A DNA stretch of 64,000 bases from CAJWOS01 sp964502005. Lineage in GTDB: Bacteria > Myxococcota_A > UBA796 > UBA2385. The notes beneath the pieces are model-generated. The model did not search any database. It was not told the DNA's origin and worked only from the letters and a program-made list of their open reading frames with translations. Within the stretch, counting starts at the first letter, position 1, and each line of letters starts with the position of its first letter. The translations under genes were made by a program, and so were the position numbers. The DNA lies in the NCBI GenBank assembly GCA_964502005.1, contig CAZCUX010000009.1:62001-126000 (forward strand). Reading direction: 5' to 3'. Below, piece after piece: positions 35,223 to 43,771 of this stretch.

Positions 35223-36350
35223 ATGGAACCGCGCGTGCGAGTATGGGACATCCCGAGTCGAGTGTTTCATTGGGCCCTCGTGGGCGGCATTGGGGGGGCG
35301 TGGGCCACGGCCGAGTCGTCCCAACTGCTGGACGTTCATTATGGTCTCGGTGTGTTGGTTTCGGTGTTGCTGGGCTTTCGACTGGTCTATGGCTTTGTCG
35401 GCACCACACACGTCCGCTGGTCCGCATTTCGGTATTCCCGCGCGGAAGTGGTGGCGTTTCTGTTGGCATTGCGAAATGGAAATGCACCGCGAATGTTGGG
35501 ACACAACCCGGCTGCGGCGTGGGCGATGGTGGCCGGATTGGTCATTGTCGCAGGCGTCGCGCTCACCGGCTTCGTCGCCCTTGGTGCCGAGGAGCAAAAA
35601 GGGCCGCTGGCGGGCGTGTTGTCCATCGCCGAAGGTTTGGAGGTTCACGAGGCCCATGAGGTGATGGTGGCGCTGTTGTGGGCGTGGCTCGGGGTTCACC
35701 TTATCGGTGTCGTGAAAGAGGTGGTCCGCACAAAAGAAAACATCGTGATGTCGATGTTTTCGGGGTTCAAGCGTGGGGAGCCGGGAGAGACCGTCGCTTC
35801 GGTGCCGTCGCGCTTGGGCGTGGCCCTTGTATTGGTCCTTGGATTGCTCGCAGGTGGTGTGTGGTGGGCACGCGGCTACCTTGAAGCCACGGAGGATTCG
35901 CCGTATCTGCCGTTTGTCGGGCCGGAGCTGGCGGACAACGCAACTTGGCGCACCGAATGTGGTGATTGCCACCTCGCCTACCACCCGTCGTTGCTCCCGG
36001 CGCGCTCGTGGGCGCAGATGATGGACAACCCCGAGCACTTTGGCGAAGACCTGTACTTCGACGAAGCGACGGCCCAGGACATTCGCGCCTTTTTGACGGC
36101 CAACGCCGCGGAAACGCAGCCCCACGAAGCCGCCGTTCGGATGTTGCGCGCGCTTTCGCCCGACGACGCCCCCCAACGCATCACCGAGACCCGCTATTGG
36201 AAGCGCGTCCACCGCGAGATTTCCGACGAGGTCTTCTCTTCGGACGCCGTGCGCTCGCCGATTCGTTGCCAAGCCTGTCATCGGGATGCGGAGGCGGGCA
36301 CCTTCCAAGACGGCGCCATGCACATTCCCGAACCGGCAGAACGCTCATGA
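35223..36350 (+). CDS. Cytochrome b561-type membrane domain fused to a diheme cytochrome c domain
   Basis: The protein is 375 aa. The N-terminal ~180 residues form a four-helix Ni-hydrogenase/b561-type cytochrome b with His in the helices (IPSRVFHWALV, LLDVHYGLG, EVHEAHEVM, WLGVHLIGVV). A fifth helix (~197-217) leads to a diheme cytochrome c domain with CGDCH (246-250) and CQACH. The domain pattern CxxCHxAYxxxLLPARSW is shared with the separate diheme protein two genes downstream. It probably takes electrons from quinol and passes them to periplasmic c-type cytochromes. Both hemes on the c part should face the periplasm. Confidence 0.88.
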   Translation: MEPRVRVWDIPSRVFHWALVGGIGGAWATAESSQLLDVHYGLGVLVSVLLGFRLVYGFVGTTHVRWSAFRYSRAEVVAFLLALRNGNAPRMLGHNPAAAWAMVAGLVIVAGVALTGFVALGAEEQKGPLAGVLSIAEGLEVHEAHEVMVALLWAWLGVHLIGVVKEVVRTKENIVMSMFSGFKRGEPGETVASVPSRLGVALVLVLGLLAGGVWWARGYLEATEDSPYLPFVGPELADNATWRTECGDCHLAYHPSLLPARSWAQMMDNPEHFGEDLYFDEATAQDIRAFLTANAAETQPHEAAVRMLRALSPDDAPQRITETRYWKRVHREISDEVFSSDAVRSPIRCQACHRDAEAGTFQDGAMHIPEPAERS

Positions 36351-36406
36351 ACTGTATCTCTTTGCTGTTGTTTGCTCCCCGACCCCCCTCCCAAAGGAGA
36401 ATGACA

Positions 36407-36820
36407 ATGAACAAACCTTGGCTTTGGATGATGCTGTCCGTGATGCTCGCGCCGGTCGCGCTCGCAGCGGGAGGAGGCGCGGTCGATGGCTTGCTCGCAG
36501 GCTACACCGCCCAGGGTGCCACCTCTTTCAGCGCCGAGCGCGGCAAGACGCTGTGGTCAGCGACCCATCCGGCATCGGATGGAGGACCGGCGCGAAGCTG
36601 CACAAGCTGCCATCCGGCCGATGCAACCCAAGCCGGCAAGCATGTTCGCACCGGCGAAGTCATCGAGCCGCTGTCGCCGGCAGTGAACCCCGAGCGCTTG
36701 TCCGACCCGGCCAATGTTGAAAAGTGGTTCAAGCGCAACTGTACCTGGACCTTGGGGCGAGAATGTACGGCCCAAGAAAAAGGTGACGTGCTGGAATTTC
36801 TCCGCAAGCAAGGAGTGTGA
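36407..36820 (+). CDS. DUF1924/SHP-type monoheme cytochrome c
   Basis: The protein is 137 aa. A signal peptide (cleaved after LALA) is followed by one CTSCH heme site (residues 65-69) and a C-terminal motif (WFKRNCTWTLGRECTAQEKGDVLEFL) characteristic of SHP/DUF1924 cytochromes. SHP proteins are periplasmic and can have an open heme coordination that binds oxygen species or small ligands. AGGAG lies 7 nt before ATG 36407. It is flanked by the cytochrome b-c fusion and the diheme cytochrome c, the usual partners of SHP. Confidence 0.85.
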   Translation: MNKPWLWMMLSVMLAPVALAAGGGAVDGLLAGYTAQGATSFSAERGKTLWSATHPASDGGPARSCTSCHPADATQAGKHVRTGEVIEPLSPAVNPERLSDPANVEKWFKRNCTWTLGRECTAQEKGDVLEFLRKQGV

Positions 36821-36823
36821 CCC

Positions 36824-37441
36824 ATGGCCCGCATTGCATTTGTTCTGAGTCTTGTGTTGGGTGTTGTGTCTTGCTCGACCGTTCGGGCCGACGACGACGA
36901 TGATGACGATGACGACGAGCACCACGAGCGGTATCGCGCGGAAGAGCGGGGGCGTGGGTCCGCAACGTCTCCCGCGACCACCGGGCCGACGGCGCGCGGC
37001 GTGTTCCCGAACACCAACGCACAAGTGGCCAAAGAGTGCGGCTCCTGCCACTTTGCGTACCCTGCGGGGCTGCTGCCCGCGCGCTCCTGGACGACCCTCA
37101 TGGGTGGATTGCAAGACCACTTCGGCGATGTGGCAATCCTGGATGACGCGGACCGTGACGCGGTCCTCGCCTATCTGACCACCAACGCCGCCGATGCAGC
37201 GCCGGGCGCGCGGCTGTCTGCGCGGGTGGCATCGTCGGTGCCCGCCGGCCAGACCCCCTTGCGGATTACCGAGGTCCCGTTCATTCGCCACGAGCACAAT
37301 GAGCTGCCGAAGGGCGTCGTCGGCAAAGACGGCAAGGTGGCGTCGTTTGCGATGTGCGACAGTTGCCACACCGGCGCGGCCAAAGGCTCGTTTTCCGAGT
37401 CGGAAATCAACATTCCGGGCCTCGGCCGGTGGGATGACTGA
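36824..37441 (+). CDS. Diheme cytochrome c (DHC family)
   Basis: The protein is 205 aa. The signal peptide is followed by a run of nine Asp and a His-rich segment (DEHHERYR) that could bind metal. Two heme sites, CGSCH (72-76) and CDSCH near the C-terminus, sit in a DHC domain (CHFAYPAGLLPARSWTTLM). It probably shuttles electrons between the membrane cytochrome b and the SHP. Starts 3 nt after the SHP stop; clearly the same operon. Confidence 0.88.
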   Translation: MARIAFVLSLVLGVVSCSTVRADDDDDDDDDEHHERYRAEERGRGSATSPATTGPTARGVFPNTNAQVAKECGSCHFAYPAGLLPARSWTTLMGGLQDHFGDVAILDDADRDAVLAYLTTNAADAAPGARLSARVASSVPAGQTPLRITEVPFIRHEHNELPKGVVGKDGKVASFAMCDSCHTGAAKGSFSESEINIPGLGRWDD

Positions 37442-37500
37442 CAGTCAGTCAGTGACCGGCGCGCGGGGAGGGGAGCCGATGGTCGGTGGCCCCGCGGTCG

Positions 37501-39117
37501 TTAGGCGCCGGTCGCGTCGGCCAAAATGCGCTGGGCGTCCTCTTGAATGGCCGCGAGGTGTTCGGCGCCGCGGAAGCTCTCGGCGTAGAGCTTGAGAATC
37601 GGCTCCGTGCCCGACGGACGCGCCGCGAACCAGCCGTGCTCCGTTTCGACCTTCACGCCGCCGATGTTGGCGTTGTTGCCTGGCGCGCGGGACATCACGC
37701 GGAGGATAGGGTCACCGGCGAGGGTGGTCGCGCGCACCGCGTCGGGGGCGAGTTGTTTGACTTGGCGCCGTAGGGCTTCGTTGGCGGGCGCGTCGATGCG
37801 TGCGTAGGCGGGTGCGCCGTGTCGCGCCACGAGCATGTTGTAGTGTTCACCAGGGTCTTTGCCGGTGGTCGCGGTGATTTCGGCGGCCAGCAAGCCGAGG
37901 AGGATTCCGTCTTTGTCAGTGGTCCAGGTGGTGCCGTCCTTGCACAAAAAGCTGGCGCCCGCGCTCTCTTCGCCGCCAAATGCGAGCGAGCCTGTGGCCA
38001 GCCCGTCCACAAACCATTTGAAGCCCACGGGCACTTCGACGAGACGCCGCCCGGTTTCGGCGACCACACGGTCGATGAGGGCGCTGCTTACGAGGGTCTT
38101 GCCGATGCCGACGTCTGCTTGCCATTGGGGCCGATTCGTCGCCAAATAGCCGATGGCGACGGACAAATAGTGGTTTGGATTGAGCAGTCCGAGGCTGCGG
38201 GTCACGATGCCGTGGCGGTCGAAGTCGGGGTCATTGCCGATAGCGACGTCGAAGCGGTCCTTCATGCCCACCAAGCGCGCCATCGCCCACGGGCTAGAGC
38301 AGTCCATCCGAATCAGGCCATCTTTGTCGACGCTCATGAAGCCGAAGGTGGGGTCCACCGTGCTGTCGACGATAGTGAGTTCAAGACCGTATTTTTCGGC
38401 GATAGGGTGCCAGTAGCCGACGCCGCTTCCGCCGAGGGGGTCTACGCCAATCCGCACGCGCGCGGCGCGGATCTGGTCCATATCGAGCGCGAGACGGAGG
38501 TCGTCGACGTAGGGGGTGATGTAGTCGTGTTGCACGCACAGCGGTGACCGCTGGGCCACAGCCAGCGTCACCCGGCGCACTTCGCGGGAGCCGCCCGCCA
38601 AAATGGCGTTGGCGCGGCGCTCAATCGCGTCGGTCACGTCGGTGTCGGCGGGGCCGCCGTTGGGTGGGTTGTACTTGAACCCGCCGTCACGGGGGGGATT
38701 GTGGCTGGGCGTGACGACAATGCCGTCCGCGCGGGCGCCTTGCCTGATATTGTGGCGGACGATAGCGCGGCTGATGACGGGAGTGGGCGTATAGCCGTCA
38801 TTCTCCGCAATGATAGTGGTGACACCGTTTGCGACCAGCACCTCCAACGCGGTGGTGTGGGCTGGCTCGGACAACGCGTGGGTGTCTTTGCCCAGAAACA
38901 GCGGCCCGTCGATGCCATGGGCGGCGCGCCACTCGCAAATGGCCTGGGTCGTCGCGGCGATGTGGGCGTCGTTGAAGGTGCCGTCGAGGGACGAACCGCG
39001 ATGTCCGCTCGTGCCGAAAGCAACGGGCCCCTGCGGTTCATGGGCGTATGCTGCCAACAATCGGGGGATGTCTTCGCGCATCGACGAGGGGGCGGGCTGT
39101 CCTGCGAGCGGGTGCAT
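37501..39117 (-). CDS. pgm: Phosphoglucomutase (alpha-D-glucose phosphate-specific)
   Basis: The 538-aa cytoplasmic enzyme interconverts glucose 1-phosphate and glucose 6-phosphate, feeding glycogen or nucleotide-sugar synthesis. The phosphoserine loop is IVVTPSHNPPRDGGFKYN, the metal loop is GNDPDFDRHG, the sugar-binding loop is FGGEESAGASF and the phosphate-binding loop is ARPSGTEPILKLY. N-terminal VAFGTSGHRG is typical. Length matches the family (~545 aa). GGAGG lies 5 nt before ATG 39117. It is the first gene reading away from the cytochrome operon (convergent). Confidence 0.97.
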   Translation of the reverse strand: MHPLAGQPAPSSMREDIPRLLAAYAHEPQGPVAFGTSGHRGSSLDGTFNDAHIAATTQAICEWRAAHGIDGPLFLGKDTHALSEPAHTTALEVLVANGVTTIIAENDGYTPTPVISRAIVRHNIRQGARADGIVVTPSHNPPRDGGFKYNPPNGGPADTDVTDAIERRANAILAGGSREVRRVTLAVAQRSPLCVQHDYITPYVDDLRLALDMDQIRAARVRIGVDPLGGSGVGYWHPIAEKYGLELTIVDSTVDPTFGFMSVDKDGLIRMDCSSPWAMARLVGMKDRFDVAIGNDPDFDRHGIVTRSLGLLNPNHYLSVAIGYLATNRPQWQADVGIGKTLVSSALIDRVVAETGRRLVEVPVGFKWFVDGLATGSLAFGGEESAGASFLCKDGTTWTTDKDGILLGLLAAEITATTGKDPGEHYNMLVARHGAPAYARIDAPANEALRRQVKQLAPDAVRATTLAGDPILRVMSRAPGNNANIGGVKVETEHGWFAARPSGTEPILKLYAESFRGAEHLAAIQEDAQRILADATGA

Positions 39118-39188
39118 GGTGACCTCCGGGTGGGCACCGTTGTCGCACGTTTGGCCGTCGCTTGTCCTCTGTTGCGTCGAAAAAGCTG

Positions 39189-39821
39189 TCAGGGAGAGGA
39201 CTGTGGCGCAGCATCGGGGTGCGCTTGGCCGGGAGGACGTAGAGAGCGGCCCTGCTGGGTGGTGTGCAAGCGTCCACGCATGGCATAATAGGCAATGGCA
39301 GCGACTTCTCGCATCGCACCGGGCGCTCGATACGCCCACGGAGAGTCGACCCCAACCGTCGCGACGCGCGGAAAATACCGGCCAAACACCCGCCCAACCC
39401 GGAACGTGTGCCACGCATCGCTGACCACCACGACGTTTTCGATGTGCGGTTGCTGCGACGCAAAGCGCGCGTTTTCTTCGGTGGACGTGGACTGGTCTTC
39501 GATGAGGAGGTGGTGCGCGGGCACCCCTGCGGCTTCTGCCCGCGCGGCCCCGACCGCCCCTTCGCTCGGCGGGTTCTCACCCACGCCGCCGGTAAAGACA
39601 ATTCGTGGCGCGACGCCGTCTTGGTAGAGCGCAATCGCTCGGTCGACCCGGCCCGCCAAGCAATCCGATGGCACGCCGCCGGGGTCCACCCGGCAGCCGG
39701 CGACGATGATGGCGTCATATGGAGGCGCCAGGGTGCTGCGGTGACCGACGATGTCCAGCATCACGGCAGCGCCCAGCCATCCGAGCAGTGCGATGCCGAC
39801 GACAGCAGACAACCGTCGCAT
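39189..39821 (-). CDS. YdcF/SanA-type (DUF218) membrane protein
   Basis: The protein is 210 aa. One N-terminal membrane helix (VVGIALLGWLGAAVMLDIVG) is followed by a DUF218 domain: YDAIIVAGCRVD, GRVDRAIALYQDG, RIVFTGGVG, STSTEENARFA and VVVVSDAWHTFRVGR. The family is linked to envelope barrier function (SanA in E. coli), but the reaction is unknown. The active domain is probably periplasmic. Confidence 0.85.
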   Translation of the reverse strand: MRRLSAVVGIALLGWLGAAVMLDIVGHRSTLAPPYDAIIVAGCRVDPGGVPSDCLAGRVDRAIALYQDGVAPRIVFTGGVGENPPSEGAVGAARAEAAGVPAHHLLIEDQSTSTEENARFASQQPHIENVVVVSDAWHTFRVGRVFGRYFPRVATVGVDSPWAYRAPGAMREVAAIAYYAMRGRLHTTQQGRSLRPPGQAHPDAAPQSSP

Positions 39822-40246
39822 GTGTGTACTCCGCGGTTCCCCCGATTGGGGTGCGTAGGGGGTAGGTAATCGAGCGCGCCTCCCTACGCCTCCCAACCCC
39901 GTGTGATGGCTCCCTTCGCAGCAATTTGGCGATTTCGAGACACGGCGATCCACCGCCGCCACGGTGGCCGTGCCGTCACGCGAAGAGGGGGGGGCGAAAA
40001 CTTCAAAAATAGCCACCAATACGGGACAATCGTTTGCGGTGGGGTGCGCTTCGCGAACAGCCTCCAACGCGGAGGGTCGGACGTTGCGCACGGGCGCAGG
40101 CACGTTTTTGGTTGCCCCGGCGGGTTGTGCGCGCTCTGGGCCGTGTGCTCCTGGGAGTTTTCGCAGGTTGCGTGCCGAACTGCCGTGAAATCGAGTATGT
40201 TCCACGAGACGGCCCTTTGTCCTCCTGTTGCCTGGGATTGTGCGTG
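39822..40246. other. Intergenic region with strong inverted repeats
   Basis: The region is 425 bp with no convincing gene. It contains GCGTAGGG (39853-39860) paired with CCCTACGC (39882-39889), and CCACCG (39950-39955) paired with CGGTGG (39962-39967). It lies between divergent genes, so promoters for both are expected here. I see no clear consensus sites. Confidence 0.5.
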
Positions 40247-41666
40247 ATGGTTCCCTTGAGTACGCCCCTCGTCTTCGCCGGCGCCGCTTCGGCAGCCGCA
40301 CGGCCGGTTTCGGCATGGGTTCTCGCTGGGCTCTGCATCGCGCTGTCGGGATGCGGTGGCGTGGGGCTCGAAAACCTCGTAGAAAAAACGGCGACCGATG
40401 CCACCACGGATGGCACCACGGAAGACCCGTCGGATGGCGGCGGCGCAGGCGGCGCGGGTGGCGAAGATGGCGGAGGGCCCGCGGGTGCCGACAACGGCGC
40501 TGGCTCCGATTCGGGCGGCGGCACCAGCGATGGCGGCGCAGCCGACGGCGGTAGCACCGGCGGCACGACCGATGGCGGCGGCACGACCGATGGCGGCGGC
40601 ACGACCGATGGCGGCGGCTCTACGGGCGGCTCTACGGGCGGCTCGACCGGCGGCTCTACGGGCGGTTCGACCGGCGGCTCTACGGGCGGTTCGACCGGCG
40701 GCTCTACGGGCGGTTCGACCGNNNNNNNNNNNNNNNNNNNNNNNNNNNNNNNNNNNNNNNNNNNNNNNNNNNNNNNNNNNNNNNNNNNNNNNNNNNNNNN
40801 NNNNNNNNNNNNNNNNNNNNNGCGGCTCTACGGGCGGTTCGACCGGCGGCTCTACGGGCGGTTCGACCGGCGGCTCGACGGGGGGCAGCACCGACGCCGA
40901 TGGCGACGGCTATGACAGCTCCGCCGACTGCAACGACAGCAACTCCGCCGTGTATCCGGGCGCCTCCGAAGTCTGCGATGGCGTCGACAATGACTGCGAC
41001 GGGTTGGTGGACACCAGCGACCCTGGCCTGGTCGGCGGTCTCACGGGCTATCGCGATGCCGACGGCGATGGATACGGCTCGTCGCTGGGAGTGGCGACGG
41101 TTTGCTCGTATTCGAGCGGGTATGTGGCCGCTTCGGGCGACTGCGACGACACGCGGTTTGCTGTGAATCCGGCGGCTACGGAGGTTTGCACCGACGGCAT
41201 CGACAACGACTGCGACGGCCTCACCGACGACGGCGCGGCGTGCGGTCCCGATATGTTCGGCGCTTACGTCTTCTTGTACGGCTACGGTTCTACCACGCCC
41301 GGCAACACCAACTGCGAGCTCGTGTGGTGGCTCGAAGGCACCGACAACACCACTTGCGCAACGTGCGACTTCGCCTTCGACATCGCAGCCACGTACGATT
41401 CCAGCTATGAAATCAACGATGGAAGCTGCTCGGGGATGGCCAACTTCACGGCCTCTTGGGGCTTCGACTCCGCGTATTATGGTTCTACGCCGTACTTCTT
41501 GAGTTTGTACTCCGGCTCTTGGTACCCGGTCACTTCGAACACCTATTACGACCCCACAACGGGCTACTGGGCCTGGGGATACGGTATGGTCGACTACGCG
41601 TACACGTACTGGTTCTCGACGTACTATTATACCTATTACCAGTACATGGTTGCTTATGTATACTGA
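40247..41666 (+). CDS. Surface lipoprotein with Gly-Ser-Thr linker and MopE-type repeats (contains an assembly gap)
   Basis: The signal peptide ends in a lipobox (IALSGC), followed by a Gly/Asp/Thr linker that becomes a pure Ser-Thr-Gly-Gly repeat. The 100-N gap (40722-40821) lies in that repeat. Beyond it the frame shifts by one, which I attribute to the arbitrary gap length and not to a real frameshift. Two DGDGY/DNDCDGL units follow, then a ~130-residue domain (CELVWWLEGTDNTTCATCDF) ending in a Tyr/Trp-rich tail. The same domain occurs in the next gene. It is likely an outer-surface structural or adhesive protein. Confidence 0.75.
40617..40888 (+). repeat. Ser-Thr-Gly-Gly coding minisatellite with assembly gap
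   Basis: Repeats of GGCGGCTCTACG and GGCGGTTCGACC, a 24-bp composite unit, run to the gap and resume after it. Codon use alternates TCT/TCG for Ser in step, a sign of recent duplication. Confidence 0.9.
40722..40821. other. Assembly gap (100 N)
   Basis: A second placeholder of exactly 100 N inside a minisatellite. It breaks the frame of a single gene. Confidence 0.99.
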
Positions 41667-41705
41667 GTGCGGGGCGGTCCCTTTCTACCTCCTTGTGGAG
41701 ACACC

Positions 41706-42542
41706 ATGACACTTCGTTGGATGCCCGTTTTGTTCGTGATGACGGCCTGCTCGGGCGGCCTTCAGGCCTGGGACGAAAAGCTCCTCGACTCCGGAGACAT
41801 CTGGGGCGATGACGGCGGAAACGGAAGCGGCTCCGACACCGAGACCGGCCTCCCCAACAGCACCGATGGTGGGGGATCGAGCGGTGGCTCCGGCTCGTCA
41901 GGCGGCGACAGCTCCAGCGGCGGCTCGACCGGCGGCGATAGCTCGACGGGCGGCGACAGCTCCTCGGGCGGCGACAGCTCCAGCGGCGGCTCGACGGGTG
42001 GCTCCACCGGCGGTTCGACGGGTGGCTCCACCGGCGGTTCGACGGGCGGCTCCACTGGCGGTTCGACGGGCGGCTCCACTGGTGGTTCGACGGGCGGCTC
42101 CACCGGCGGCTCCACAGGTGGCGGTGGCTCGGCGTCCTCGCTCACGGGTACCTACCGCGTCATTCAGGCGGCGGAGTTTTATCCCGGCTACTACCCCTGC
42201 AACTTGGTCTGGTCGGTCACGGGCTCCGCTTCGTCCACCTACTGCCCCGGCTGCGACTTCGTGATGTCCTCGGTGTTCAACTACAACAGCGGCGCAAGCT
42301 CTATCGGCGCGTCGTATTGTGGCACCGGAAGCACGTTTACGGCAACCCTTGCCCAAGACTCCGACTACTACGGTATGTCGGCCGCGCTCTATTACTACTA
42401 CGGGATGTGGTACCTCCTCGACTACTCCTCGGTGTACTCGGGCGGCAACTGGAACTTCTCGTTTGGGTATAAGGACTACTACGATTGGTGGTACGGCTAC
42501 TACTACACCAGCTATAGCTCCTTCTCCGGGTCCGTTCGATAA
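41706..42542 (+). CDS. Paralogous lipoprotein with Ser-Thr-Gly-Gly linker and Tyr-rich C-terminal domain
   Basis: The protein is 278 aa. The signal peptide has a lipobox (FVMTAC). A Ser/Gly/Asp linker and a STGG repeat lead to a ~130-residue domain (YRVIQAAEFYPGYYPCNLVWSVTG, TYCPGCDFVMSS) that aligns with the upstream protein. They share a C-[NE]-L-VW strand, a C-x-x-C-D-F motif and a Tyr/Trp-rich end (YYYYGMWYLLDYSS, DYYDWWYGYYYTSY). It lacks the MopE repeats. The two genes are a tandem pair and this one ends at a strong terminator. Likely surface-exposed. Confidence 0.78.
   Translation: MTLRWMPVLFVMTACSGGLQAWDEKLLDSGDIWGDDGGNGSGSDTETGLPNSTDGGGSSGGSGSSGGDSSSGGSTGGDSSTGGDSSSGGDSSSGGSTGGSTGGSTGGSTGGSTGGSTGGSTGGSTGGSTGGSTGGSTGGGGSASSLTGTYRVIQAAEFYPGYYPCNLVWSVTGSASSTYCPGCDFVMSSVFNYNSGASSIGASYCGTGSTFTATLAQDSDYYGMSAALYYYYGMWYLLDYSSVYSGGNWNFSFGYKDYYDWWYGYYYTSYSSFSGSVR
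41981..42124 (+). repeat. Second Ser-Thr-Gly-Gly coding minisatellite
   Basis: Alternating GGCGGTTCGACG and GGTGGCTCCACC/ACT units encode the STGG linker of the second paralog. Codon choice differs from the first tract, so the tracts expanded independently. Confidence 0.85.
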
Positions 42543-42568
42543 CACCTGGAATTGAACGTCCCAAACAA

Positions 42569-42595
42569 ACGGCCGGTGGTTTCACCGGCCGTTTT
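42569..42595 (+). terminator. Strong intrinsic terminator
   Basis: ACGGCCGGTG (42569-42578) pairs perfectly with CACCGGCCGT (42583-42592), loop GTTT, followed by TTT. It ends the paralog pair. Confidence 0.9.
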
Positions 42596-42622
42596 GCTTC
42601 AGGGACGCGGCCTTTCAGGCGG

Positions 42623-43630
42623 TTAGCGGACCTCGACCTTCGCGCCGGGAGCCAGCTTGAACGAGGTCGCTCGACCTTGCCGCGCCCGCGCGAGCACCGC
42701 CGACGGGTTGATGCCGGCGTTCATGAGGCTCTTGCGGGTGCGGTGGATGAGCACGTTGAGGTCGGTGCGGCCGCGACCGGTGTTGCCGGGCCAGATGCTC
42801 GTGAGCAGCACTTCGTCGGGAATGTACTCTCCGGGCTGGTAGTCGCCGGGAGGACCAAGAAGGGCGGCGAGCAAGCGCGCGCGCAGCTCGGGAAGGGAGA
42901 CGGTCATACGGTCGCCGTCGGCGAAGCCCAACAATATCCGGCCACCGTTTGGCAAGAACTCGAACAGCACTTCGGTGGGGTGGGGCGAACGCGGGCGCAT
43001 CTGTGTGGAGTCTTCGCCACCGCCGCTGGCGTCACGCAGCGTGATGGACTGACCCGAAATGGTGAACATATCGTCTGAGTCGACGACCTCGACGGAGCCT
43101 GGTTCGAGCTCGTCGTCGTTCATTTGGGCTTGGGCCGTGAGCTCAACCGCCATGCCCCCTTGTACGGGGTAAAAGCAGAGCGCGGCGGCCGGCCAGCCTT
43201 CGATGATGAGGTTGTCGGCATCGACGCCACCAATCGTGAACGGCAGTTGCCGAATGCCATACGTGTTGCCGTCTGGGTGAATGACGGTCCAGGCGGGTTC
43301 GGGGTGGCGCGGGCGCCGGTCGAAGGGCGCATGGACCATAAACACGCCGCCCGGCACTTCGATTGCTTGGCCGTGCTGCACGATGGCTTGGCGGTCAACC
43401 CGGCGACCATCGACCTTTGTGGGATTGCGCCCCAAGGCCACGAGCTCCAAACCGCGGGTGGTGGGGGTCAACAGCGCGTGATGATGGCTCGCGCGAGGGT
43501 CGTCGATGACGATGTCACAGTCTTCGCGTCGGCCGATCAGCACGCCGCGCGCAGTGATGCGCAGCCTTGCGCCAGTATCGCGGACCAGCCACACGCCGGG
43601 GCGGTCGGTAGACATACCAGGGTTTCGCAT
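42623..43630 (-). CDS. FHA domain-winged-helix regulator (second copy)
   Basis: The protein is 335 aa. The N-terminal FHA domain (GVLIGRREDCDIVIDDPR, ASHHHALL, GRNPTKVDGRRV) is more canonical than that of the 23-kb protein. A middle part (residues ~115-215) has a second FHA-like fold (FTIGGVDADNLIIEGW). The C-terminal ~100 residues (LPELRARLLAALLGPPGDY, DLNVLIHRTRKSLMNAG) form a winged helix. It should recognise phospho-Thr and bind DNA. No kinase is adjacent. GGAGG lies 7 nt before ATG 43630. It converges on the paralog pair. Confidence 0.75.
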   Translation of the reverse strand: MRNPGMSTDRPGVWLVRDTGARLRITARGVLIGRREDCDIVIDDPRASHHHALLTPTTRGLELVALGRNPTKVDGRRVDRQAIVQHGQAIEVPGGVFMVHAPFDRRPRHPEPAWTVIHPDGNTYGIRQLPFTIGGVDADNLIIEGWPAAALCFYPVQGGMAVELTAQAQMNDDELEPGSVEVVDSDDMFTISGQSITLRDASGGGEDSTQMRPRSPHPTEVLFEFLPNGGRILLGFADGDRMTVSLPELRARLLAALLGPPGDYQPGEYIPDEVLLTSIWPGNTGRGRTDLNVLIHRTRKSLMNAGINPSAVLARARQGRATSFKLAPGAKVEVR

Positions 43631-43771
43631 CACAAGGCCTCCCAGTGGGCACCGGGTTGTATCCTACCGCAGTTGGGGCAGTCGATGTCACGGGCATGTC
43701 GGATGGCTTCCCGCGACGGCAACCGTTTGGCGGGGTAGGTCCCGTCTTCCTTTGTCCCGGACCGATTGGCT

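Noticed and set aside
40617..40888. Possible CRISPR or transposon repeats in the GGC-rich minisatellite
   Set aside because: It is a coding Ser-Thr-Gly-Gly linker.
39884..40891. A minus-strand frame upstream of the YdcF-type gene
   Set aside because: It is Arg/Ala-rich, crosses the assembly gap and has no ribosome binding site.
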